A program made the position numbers and the translations under genes. This document shows positions 1 through 6,525 of a DNA stretch of 9,745 nt, one piece after another (position 1 is the first letter of the stretch; each line of letters starts with the position of its first letter). The DNA is from Pseudomonadota bacterium (lineage in GTDB: Bacteria > Pseudomonadota > Gammaproteobacteria > Xanthomonadales > Xanthomonadaceae). The notes below the pieces were generated by a model. It was not told the origin of the DNA. It saw nothing but the letters and a program-made list of their open reading frames with translations, and did not search any database. The stretch covers positions 1 through 9,745 of the forward strand of contig JAFAFF010000366.1 of assembly GCA_023423605.1 (NCBI GenBank). The letters are read 5' to 3'.

Positions 1-1772
1 TCGCCGAAACGCTCGCCGGCCCGCTGCATCAGCGCCGATGCGCCTTCGATCAGCCCGTCCACCGCGGTGCGCTGTTGCGACGATGCCAGCGTGATGGTCT
101 CCATCAGCGTGCCCACCGTTTCCAGCAGTTGTGCGCGTTCCTCCAGCATGGCGGTATCGCGCACCATGCTGTCGGACAGGCGCTGGCGCAGTTCGGCGAC
201 CACCTCGGTGGCCGCACGCGGTGCTTCGGCCGCCGCGTCCAGCAGGCGGGCGATCTCGCCGATGGTCGCCGCTGCCTGCGCGCGTGCGTCTTCGCTGATG
301 CGCCTGGCCGCGTCTTCCAGCGCTTCGCAGACCTGCCGCTGGCGCTGCGCCGCCTGTTCGCCATCGCGCTGCCACTGCGCGCCGGCCTGCGTGGCGATAT
401 CGGCAAATGCCTGGCCCAGGCTCGCCATGCGCTGCGCATCGCCATCGGCGATCTGCGCCTGCAGCCGCTCGCTGGCCGCGCTCATGCCCAGCAGCAGGCG
501 TTCGGTCTGCTGCTTGTGGGCCTCCAGCGCCGCGCGCCAGGCCTGGTCGTTGTGCTGTGCCAGTTCGCAGTTGGCCCGCTGTTGTTCTTCGGCGGCCGAA
601 CGCCAGCGCGTGGCAAGGTCGGTCTCACTGGCCTGCAGGCGTTCGCCAAGCGTGTCGGCCAGCGCGGTGGCGCTGCGCTGCTGGGTGTCGGTGAAGGCAT
701 CCAGCGATGCGCGCAGCGATTCGAGCAGCCGCGCGTTGCCGTCCTGTTGTGCGGCAAGCGCCGCATCCCATGCGCTGCGGGCCGCGCCGCTGGCCTGCTG
801 GAAGCCGGCCTGCAGGCTCTCAAGTTGCTGGCGCACGGCGTCGCCGACCATCGACTGGGTGCGCGCGGCCTGCTGGTCAAGCCCGTCCAGGGTGCTGCGC
901 AGCATCGGCTCAAGCGCAGTGCCGAGCGCTTGAGCCGCGGTCGTGACGCCGTGCAGCAGGGTGGTCTGCAGCGACGTGGCCAGGCGTTCGTGTGTTGCTT
1001 CGGCGTGTGCGTTGAACGCGGCCTGCCGCGCATCCAGCTGGTTGTGGCTGCTGGCGGTGGCCTGCTGCACGCCTTCGGCCAGCGCCTGCAGGCGATCGAT
1101 CAGTGCCGGCATCGCTTCGGATTGCAGTTGCAGCAGGCGCAGCGTTTCCGTGCGCTGCCAGCCCTGGGTGTGCGGACGCAGATCGGTGGCGACGCGGGCA
1201 TCCAGCACCTGCGCGACCGCAAGCCGTTCGCGGCGCAGCAGCGAGGACAGCAGGCCGAGCATCGCCGAGGTGGCCACGCCCGCAATGGAGGTGCCAAAGG
1301 CCACTGCCAGACCCTCCACCGGCGATGCAAGCGAACCGCGGATTGCCTGCAGATCGGTGGCGCTCTGCAGCGCGACGCCGGTGCCGCGCAGCGTCGCCAT
1401 CATGCCCAGCAGGGTGCCGAGCATGCCCAGCAACACCAGCAGGCCGACCAGGTAAGGGGTAAGTGCCGGCGCCGGCAACGCCACCCGCTCGCCCTCCACG
1501 CGCAGGCGCACGGCACTGCGCAGCTCCACCGGCAGGCGCTGCAGCCACGCCGCGAAATCGCCGGCCGCGCCCGGATCTTCCAGCGCGCTGGCCAGGCCGG
1601 TGGTGGCCTGGCGATAACGCAGCAGTTCGGCACCACCGGCGAGGTAGCAGGCGGCGATCACGAAGGCGACGATCGCGCCGATCGCGTGGTTGCCGACATA
1701 ACCGGCTCCGATCCAGAGGGCAGCGGCAAGGCCGGCGAGGAAGATGACGAGATGAAGTGCGTTGCGCAGCAT
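1..1772 (-). CDS. DUF802 family membrane protein with MotA/ExbB/TolQ-like helices and a long coiled-coil tail (3' end beyond window)
   Basis: The minus frame opens with ATG at 1772 and stays open for 590 codons to the left edge, so the C-terminus is missing. I predict four membrane segments at about residues 7-26, 30-47, 105-127 and 154-178. Helix 3 carries LGMLGTLLGMMATL and helix 4 begins SPVEGLAVAFGTSIAGVA, which resembles the GLxGTVxGI and following-helix pattern of ExbB/TolQ/MotA proton-channel subunits. Threonines 120, 161 and 168 sit where channel-lining polar residues are expected. Residues 180-590 are an Ala/Gln/Glu/Arg-rich, proline-poor helical tail, probably a long cytoplasmic coiled coil. 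The start lies 10 bp after the DUF3348 stop with no clear Shine-Dalgarno, which suggests translational coupling. I recall DUF3348, DUF802, DUF2894 and OmpA-like genes as neighbours in Xanthomonas and Burkholderia relatives; the OmpA partner would lie left of the window. The DUF802 name is from recollection of the family. The channel-like role is inference, and no function is established. Confidence 0.85.
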   Translation of the reverse strand, partial: MLRNALHLVIFLAGLAAALWIGAGYVGNHAIGAIVAFVIAACYLAGGAELLRYRQATTGLASALEDPGAAGDFAAWLQRLPVELRSAVRLRVEGERVALPAPALTPYLVGLLVLLGMLGTLLGMMATLRGTGVALQSATDLQAIRGSLASPVEGLAVAFGTSIAGVATSAMLGLLSSLLRRERLAVAQVLDARVATDLRPHTQGWQRTETLRLLQLQSEAMPALIDRLQALAEGVQQATASSHNQLDARQAAFNAHAEATHERLATSLQTTLLHGVTTAAQALGTALEPMLRSTLDGLDQQAARTQSMVGDAVRQQLESLQAGFQQASGAARSAWDAALAAQQDGNARLLESLRASLDAFTDTQQRSATALADTLGERLQASETDLATRWRSAAEEQQRANCELAQHNDQAWRAALEAHKQQTERLLLGMSAASERLQAQIADGDAQRMASLGQAFADIATQAGAQWQRDGEQAAQRQRQVCEALEDAARRISEDARAQAAATIGEIARLLDAAAEAPRAATEVVAELRQRLSDSMVRDTAMLEERAQLLETVGTLMETITLASSQQRTAVDGLIEGASALMQRAGERFG

Positions 1773-1782
1773 GGAAGCCCGG

Positions 1783-2442
1783 TCAGTGGGTGCGAAGGGC
1801 GGCGAGCAGCCCGTCGATGGGATGGAAACGGAGTTCGAGTTCGGACCGCAGCAGGGCCTGCAGGTGCCGTACGAATGCAGGATGCGGGGGTGTCGCGGAC
1901 GCAGGCGTGGCGTTCCCGGCGGTGTCGCCGGCGCGGTCGGCCTGTTGTTTCAGCAGGTGCGGAATCCTTGCCAGCAGGAAGGATTCCCGTGGGCCCAGTA
2001 CCTGTTCCAGCAGGCCATCCACTTGCGCCAGGCGCGCCTGCGCGGGTCCGGCCTGCGCCAGCATGTCGCGCAGCCGGCCACGCAGGCGCCCGGCCGCGGC
2101 CTGCAGCGAACGTTGGGTGGTCAGGTACTGTCGGCAGCAGGCATCCAGGTCGGCATCGGCCAGCTGCGCCTCCATCCGTTCGATGCTGGTGGCCAGTTCC
2201 GCGCGTGTCCGCGCGCAATCGGCCTGCTGTTCAGCGTCGAAGGCGGGAATGCTGTCATCAGCCGCGGGCAGGCGGCCGTCCAGCGCGCTCTGCAGGGCGA
2301 CGGCGCGGTTCCAGTCGAACCATTCGCTGAGCCGGTCGGGTACGGACGGGCTGGACGCCGGCAGCGGCGTGCCTGCCACGTGCGCCAGCTGGCGGATGAT
2401 CGTCGGCCCTGGGGCAGGGCCCCGGGAGGACGGCTTGGCCAT
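1783..2442 (-). CDS. DUF3348 family protein
   Basis: A 219-residue protein with no signal peptide and no membrane helix. The N-terminal part (about residues 14-45) reads TIIRQLAHVAGTPLP, followed by a conserved-looking stretch around SDRLSEWFDWNRAVALQSAL. This matches what I recall of DUF3348, a proteobacterial family of unknown function. The middle and C-terminal parts are mostly helical and charged (ERMEAQLAD, RLRGRLRDML, QVDGLLEQVLG), probably an antiparallel helical bundle. A Thr/Ala/Pro-rich linker lies near residues 178-192, before a final helix. The gene directly precedes the DUF802 membrane gene with a 10-bp gap, so the two products probably act together; a cytoplasmic partner of the membrane complex is a guess. 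The ATG at 2442 is the first in frame and keeps the conserved N-terminus, but it has no recognisable Shine-Dalgarno sequence, so a short-leader or leaderless start is possible. Confidence 0.85.
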   Translation of the reverse strand: MAKPSSRGPAPGPTIIRQLAHVAGTPLPASSPSVPDRLSEWFDWNRAVALQSALDGRLPAADDSIPAFDAEQQADCARTRAELATSIERMEAQLADADLDACCRQYLTTQRSLQAAAGRLRGRLRDMLAQAGPAQARLAQVDGLLEQVLGPRESFLLARIPHLLKQQADRAGDTAGNATPASATPPHPAFVRHLQALLRSELELRFHPIDGLLAALRTH

Positions 2443-2464
2443 GGTCTGGGGGGCAAAACGTTGA

Positions 2465-2470
2465 ATTTTA
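2465..2470 (-). promoter_or_regulatory. Possible -10 element for the DUF3348-DUF802 unit
   Basis: On the minus strand the only AT-rich patch in the gap reads TGTAAAATTC, with TAAAAT (a TATAAT-like hexamer, extended by TG) ending 22 bp before the DUF3348 ATG. I see no good -35 at 16-18 bp spacing. If used, the mRNA leader would be only about 15 nt, which fits the missing Shine-Dalgarno. Weak evidence based on composition and position only. Confidence 0.3.
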
Positions 2471-2524
2471 CACCCGAACAGGCGTGTCTGCCCGAATGGT
2501 GCCTGGCGGACGGGGCCGGCGGCA

Positions 2525-2548
2525 TTGCCGGGCAGAGCCCGGCACTAC
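2525..2548 (-). repeat. SMAG-like (GTAG-headed) palindromic REP element
   Basis: Read on the minus strand, this begins GTAG and continues into a perfect 8-bp inverted repeat, TGCCGGGC/GCCCGGCA, around a 3-nt loop (stem arms 2526-2533 and 2537-2544). This is the form of the SMAG repetitive extragenic palindromes known from Stenotrophomonas maltophilia, which start with the tetranucleotide GTAG. It sits 34 bp past the xylanase stop and before the next gene, a usual extragenic position. The hairpin may slow exonucleases or help end the xylan operon transcript. It has no following U-tract, so it is not a canonical intrinsic terminator. A single copy is visible. Confidence 0.7.
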
Positions 2549-2581
2549 GTGGGGGATCCTGGGTGCCGGGCGGGGTTCGGC

Positions 2582-3763
2582 TTACCTGGGGTGTGCCGGC
2601 ACCTGCAGTACCGCGTCCAGTGCGGGCTTGGGCCGCAGTTGGCGGTCGAACAGCAGCGGATGGTTGGTGCGGCCCTTCACCGGGAAGCCGTTCTTCCAGG
2701 ACTGGCCATCGTGCAGGCCCCAGAACGTGACCCGGGAAATGACGTCGCGCCGGCGATGGAACAGCGCGAACAGCTCCGCATAGCGCGTGGCCAGTCGTTG
2801 CTGGGCGTCGGCCGGCAGCCGGTCCACATACGGGTCCAGGCGGCGGCGCAGGCGCGGATCGTCGGGCATCTCCACGTTGCGGTCGGCATCCAGCCCATCG
2901 GCCTTTTCCGGGCGCGGCAGCATGTCCACGTCCAGCTCGGTGATCATCACCTTCACGCCAAGCGCGGCGAACATGTCGATGGTCTGCTCGATCTCGGCGA
3001 TGGACGGCCCGTCGATGCCCCAGTGACCCTGCATGCCGATGCCATCGATACGCAGGCCGGCCGCCTGCAGCATCTTCACCAGGCGCACGATGCCGGCGCG
3101 CTTTTCCGGTTTGAAGGTATTGAAATCATTGTAATAGAGCTCGGCCTGCGGATCGGCGCGCGCGGCCGCAGCGAATGCTTCACGCAGCAACCGGTCGCCA
3201 TCGCCCACGTTCTTCAGCCAGGGACTCTGCCGGTAACTGCCGTCCTCGTCGATCACCTCGTTGGCCACGTCCCAGGCCTGCACCTGGCCCGCGTAATGAC
3301 CGGCGACCTTGCCGATGTAATCGCGCAGGCGCTGCAGCTGGACGTCCGCGCTGTTCGGCCGGCCTTGCGCATCGGTGAACATCCAGCCCGGTGTCTGCAC
3401 GTGCCAGAGCAGGGTATGCCCGACCACGAACAGGTGGTTGCGACGGCCGAAGGCCACGAAGGCATCGGCGCGACTGAAGTCGTAGACCCCTGGCGCCGGA
3501 TGCAGGTGTTCGGGTTTCATCCCGTTCTCAGCGGTGATGCTGCCGAACTGCTGCAGTACCAGTGCCTGCGCACCGGGCTCGCGTCCGGCGATCTGGTCAT
3601 CGTCCAGGGCCACGCCGACCAGGAAATCATCTGCATAGGCCTGCTTGAGCGAGCCGTTTGCAGCGTCGTCGCCGGCGATGGACAGCGAAGGAAGCAGCAG
3701 GGCGGCAAGTACGGCCAGGACCGGCAGTACGTGGTGGCGTTGCATCGGCACGGGAATTTTCAT
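2582..3763 (-). CDS. GH10 endo-1,4-beta-xylanase, exported
   Basis: A 393-residue protein that would hydrolyse internal beta-1,4 bonds of xylan or xylo-oligosaccharides with retention of configuration. An N-terminal signal peptide (basic start, hydrophobic core HVLPVLAVLAALLLP) probably ends near residue 30 (SIA|GDD). There is no lipobox cysteine. The rest is one GH10 barrel. ITAENGMKPE (76-85) and GHTLLWHVQTPGW (115-127) are typical substrate-binding strands. WDVANE holds the acid/base Glu169, ITELDVD holds the nucleophile Glu276, and FWGLHDGQSW (347-356) is the conserved C-terminal strand. There is no carbohydrate-binding module, so soluble oligosaccharides entering the periplasm are a likely substrate. 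The start ATG overlaps the GH2 stop (ATGA) and has GGAG 8 nt upstream. It is the last gene of the xylan operon. Homologues in Xanthomonas xylan loci are called Xyn10; which paralogue this is cannot be told here. Confidence 0.95.
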   Translation of the reverse strand: MKIPVPMQRHHVLPVLAVLAALLLPSLSIAGDDAANGSLKQAYADDFLVGVALDDDQIAGREPGAQALVLQQFGSITAENGMKPEHLHPAPGVYDFSRADAFVAFGRRNHLFVVGHTLLWHVQTPGWMFTDAQGRPNSADVQLQRLRDYIGKVAGHYAGQVQAWDVANEVIDEDGSYRQSPWLKNVGDGDRLLREAFAAAARADPQAELYYNDFNTFKPEKRAGIVRLVKMLQAAGLRIDGIGMQGHWGIDGPSIAEIEQTIDMFAALGVKVMITELDVDMLPRPEKADGLDADRNVEMPDDPRLRRRLDPYVDRLPADAQQRLATRYAELFALFHRRRDVISRVTFWGLHDGQSWKNGFPVKGRTNHPLLFDRQLRPKPALDAVLQVPAHPR

Positions 3764-6525
3764 GGGAATGTCTCCGTCAGAGTGGCAACAGGCTGGATGT
3801 CCACCACCGCAGGGGCCAGCCCCTCGGCCTGGACATGCACGCGCACGCGTTCGCTGGCGCCGGGCAGGGCACGCACGATGGCCAGCGCCCTGCCGTTGAA
3901 GGCTCGGCGGACCGTGCTGGGAAAGGCCGTCATGTCGGTGGGGTCGCCGTTGTCGGTCGCCACCAGCTCACCGGGGCCTTCGATACGGAAGTGCAGTTCA
4001 CGGTTGTCGCGCGGTGCAGGTTCGCCCGTGGCATCGGCCACCTGCACGCTGACGAAGGCCAGGTCCTTGCCGTCGGCGGTGATGGCCGGGCGGTCCGCCA
4101 CCGCCTCCAGTGTGGCCGCATCACCAGCGGTGCGCACGCGCGCCTGCGCCCACGGCAGGCCGTTGCGCCAGGTTTCAACGCGCAGTTCGCCGGGCTGGTA
4201 GCGCACGTGGTCCCAGCGCAGCCGATACTCACCGGGCGCCTTGCGTTGCCGTCCCTGGCTGACGCCGTTGACGAACAGTTCGGCCTCGTCGCCGGACGTG
4301 AACACATGCACCGGGGTGACCTGGCCCTCGCGTCCGGGCCAGGTCCAGTGTGGCAGCAGGTGCGCCATCGGCAGTTCCGGGCGCCAGCGCGACTGGTACA
4401 GGTAATAGCGGTCCTTCGCAAAGCCGGCCAGGTCGACGATGCCCGAATAGGAACTGCGTGAACTGTAATACGGCGTGGGTTCGCCGAGATAATCGAAGCC
4501 GGTCCAGACGAACTCGCCGGCCACGAACGGATGCGCATCCTGGGCGGCGAACACGGTATCCGGGCTGACGCCGAAATCCACGGCATACAGTTCGTACGCG
4601 CTCACCTGGTGGCTGGCTTCATCGCCGCCGCGGCCTTCGCGCACCGGCGAGGTGGCCAGCGGCGTGACCGGGAACAGATAACTGCCGCGGCTGCTCAGGG
4701 TGGAGGCGGTTTCGCTGCCAAGGATCGCCTTGCCGGGAAACCGTGCATGGAATGCCGCATAGCGGGGCGCGGTGCGGATCCGTTCGGTGCCTTCGAACTC
4801 CGGCTGCTGGCGGATGCCTTCACCCTGGTAATTCAGCGAGATCACGTCCAGTTCCGCGGGCAGCGACATGTCGGGGCTGGAATAGTTCATCGCCGAGGTG
4901 ACGGGCCGTTCGTCCTCTTCGCGGACGATGTCGCGCAGCTGGCGTGCGATGCGCCGGCCATCGGCCTCGCTGTACTGTTCGCCGACCTCGTTGCCGATGC
5001 TCCACAGCACCACCGAAGGATGGTTGCGGTCGCGTCGCAGCATGGCCCGCAGGTCGGCTTCATGCCAGTCCGGGAACACCAGGTGGAAGTCCAGTGGCGT
5101 TTTCTTCATCTCCCAGGAATCGAAGATCTCGTCCACCACCAGCAGCCCCATGCGGTCGGTGAGTTCCAGCAGTTCCGGGGCGGGCGGGTTATGGCTCATG
5201 CGGATGGCATTGGTTCCCATGTCCTGCAGTATCCGCAGCTGGCGCTCGGCGGCGCGGCGGTTGAAGGCCGCCCCCAGCGCACCGAGATCGTGATGGTTGT
5301 TGACGCCGCGGATCGGCACGCGTTCGCCGTTGACCTGCAGCCCGGCCACAGGATCGAAGCGCACGTCGCGGATGCCGAACGTGGTTTCGTGACGGTCCAG
5401 CAGGCGCCCGCCATCGCGCACGCTTATCACTGCCACGTAGCGATGCGGATGCTGGCGCGGCGGCGGACCCCACAGGCGCGGTTGCAGCACCTGCAGGGCA
5501 TGATCGATGGCCACGCTGCTGCCACCGCCCACCTCGACCGGCGCGAGCAGCGCCGTCGCCACCGGTGCGGGTGCGGCCTGTCCATCGTCCTGCAGCGGAT
5601 ACAGCGCGATCCCGGCCTGCAGTGTGCGCACACCGGCATCATCGTTGCGCAGCTCGCCGCGTACCCGCACCTCGGCCTGCTGCCGGTTCGCCTGCGGCGT
5701 GGTGATGCGCACACTGCCGTCCACCACGTGCTGGGGCGCGGTGCTGCGCAGCCATACATTGCGGTACAGGCCGCCACCGGGATACCAGCGCGCGGATGCG
5801 GGGGGATTGTCCAGGCGGATGGTCAGCTGGTTGTCACTGCCGGCATGCAGGCAGTCGCTGAGATCCAGCTCCCACGAACTGTAGCCATAGGGCCAGCCCC
5901 CCATCAGCTCGCCATTGCACCACACGGCCGCGTAGGACATGGCTCCCTCGATTTCCAGGGTCAGCCGGCGGGACTGGTCGCTGGCGGGAACATCCAGCGT
6001 GCGCCGGTACCAGCCGATGCCCCAGCTGGGCAGGCGCCCCATGCCGCCATGCGGACCTTCGACCAGGAACGGCCCGGCGATCGCCCAGTCGTGCGGCAGG
6101 TCAACACGCTGCCAGTGGCTGTCATCGAAACCGGACTGCACGAAGGGATGGTCGCCGCCCGGGTTGCCGGCCGGCCGCGCATGGCGACGTGCTTCGGGCA
6201 GCAGCGGATTGGCCGTGGGCAGGATCCACGGTTTCAGTATCGCCTGGCCACTGGCGTGGACCACGCTGGCGGCGTGCGGCCGTGCATCGGCATCCTTGCC
6301 ATCCTCGCTGTCGGCCAGCGATGGGCGCACATCGTAGTCCAGCCCGGCACCCTGGCCGTCGGCCTCGCCACGATGGAAACGCCAGCCCTGGTCGAGCAGG
6401 CGGCGTTCGCGCGGAGACGCCGTGCTGTCGCCGTGCAGGACATCCGCCTGCGCCTGCGCGGAGGGCATGGCGGCACCGGCACTCATCGCCAGCAGCACGA
6501 GGGGCAGCAGCGCGGGCCGGTTCAC
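3760..6525 (-). CDS. Glycoside hydrolase family 2 enzyme (beta-galactosidase/beta-glucuronidase type), exported
   Basis: A 921-residue protein. The signal peptide (hydrophobic core LLPLVLLAMSAGAAM, probable cleavage after AQA at 25) points to the periplasm. Domains in order: a sugar-binding jelly roll (about 43-262, ending in WYPGGGLYRNVWLR); an immunoglobulin-like domain (about 265-385); a TIM barrel (about 388-710) with acid/base Glu513 in SIGNE and probable nucleophile Glu605 in ILGSETAS; a DUF4982-like beta domain (about 735-795, TSGDEAELFVNG); and a C-terminal GH2 domain (about 805-910, ending in FNGRALAIVR). The barrel fits the DUF4982-containing GH2 group. Its sugar cannot be read from sequence, but an operon with a uronate importer, UxaC and a xylanase suggests a xylan side chain or oligosaccharide. 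The GTG at 6525 overlaps the uxaC stop (GTGA) and places the signal peptide exactly at the N-terminus; the longer upstream frame runs through uxaC and is discarded. No strong Shine-Dalgarno; coupling is likely. Confidence 0.93.
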   Translation of the reverse strand: MNRPALLPLVLLAMSAGAAMPSAQAQADVLHGDSTASPRERRLLDQGWRFHRGEADGQGAGLDYDVRPSLADSEDGKDADARPHAASVVHASGQAILKPWILPTANPLLPEARRHARPAGNPGGDHPFVQSGFDDSHWQRVDLPHDWAIAGPFLVEGPHGGMGRLPSWGIGWYRRTLDVPASDQSRRLTLEIEGAMSYAAVWCNGELMGGWPYGYSSWELDLSDCLHAGSDNQLTIRLDNPPASARWYPGGGLYRNVWLRSTAPQHVVDGSVRITTPQANRQQAEVRVRGELRNDDAGVRTLQAGIALYPLQDDGQAAPAPVATALLAPVEVGGGSSVAIDHALQVLQPRLWGPPPRQHPHRYVAVISVRDGGRLLDRHETTFGIRDVRFDPVAGLQVNGERVPIRGVNNHHDLGALGAAFNRRAAERQLRILQDMGTNAIRMSHNPPAPELLELTDRMGLLVVDEIFDSWEMKKTPLDFHLVFPDWHEADLRAMLRRDRNHPSVVLWSIGNEVGEQYSEADGRRIARQLRDIVREEDERPVTSAMNYSSPDMSLPAELDVISLNYQGEGIRQQPEFEGTERIRTAPRYAAFHARFPGKAILGSETASTLSSRGSYLFPVTPLATSPVREGRGGDEASHQVSAYELYAVDFGVSPDTVFAAQDAHPFVAGEFVWTGFDYLGEPTPYYSSRSSYSGIVDLAGFAKDRYYLYQSRWRPELPMAHLLPHWTWPGREGQVTPVHVFTSGDEAELFVNGVSQGRQRKAPGEYRLRWDHVRYQPGELRVETWRNGLPWAQARVRTAGDAATLEAVADRPAITADGKDLAFVSVQVADATGEPAPRDNRELHFRIEGPGELVATDNGDPTDMTAFPSTVRRAFNGRALAIVRALPGASERVRVHVQAEGLAPAVVDIQPVATLTETFP

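Noticed and set aside
1..1772. A methyl-accepting chemotaxis receptor or SMC-like protein, suggested by the long Ala/Gln-rich coiled coil
   Set aside because: There is no ligand-binding periplasmic domain, HAMP or nucleotide-binding motif, and the paired helices 3-4 with GMLGT fit the ExbB/MotA type better.
75..2330. A 751-codon open frame on the plus strand
   Set aside because: It runs antisense to the DUF802 and DUF3348 genes. Its product is Arg/Gln/Gly/His-rich with no family signature, as expected from a high-GC shadow frame, and it has no ribosome-binding site.
2525..2548. Intrinsic terminator for the xylan operon
   Set aside because: A stable hairpin is present but no U-rich tract follows on the minus strand, so it is reported as a repeat only.
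2525..4201. A 558-codon open frame on the plus strand
   Set aside because: Antisense to the GH10 gene, whose catalytic motifs are all present. It begins inside the SMAG-like repeat and looks like a shadow.
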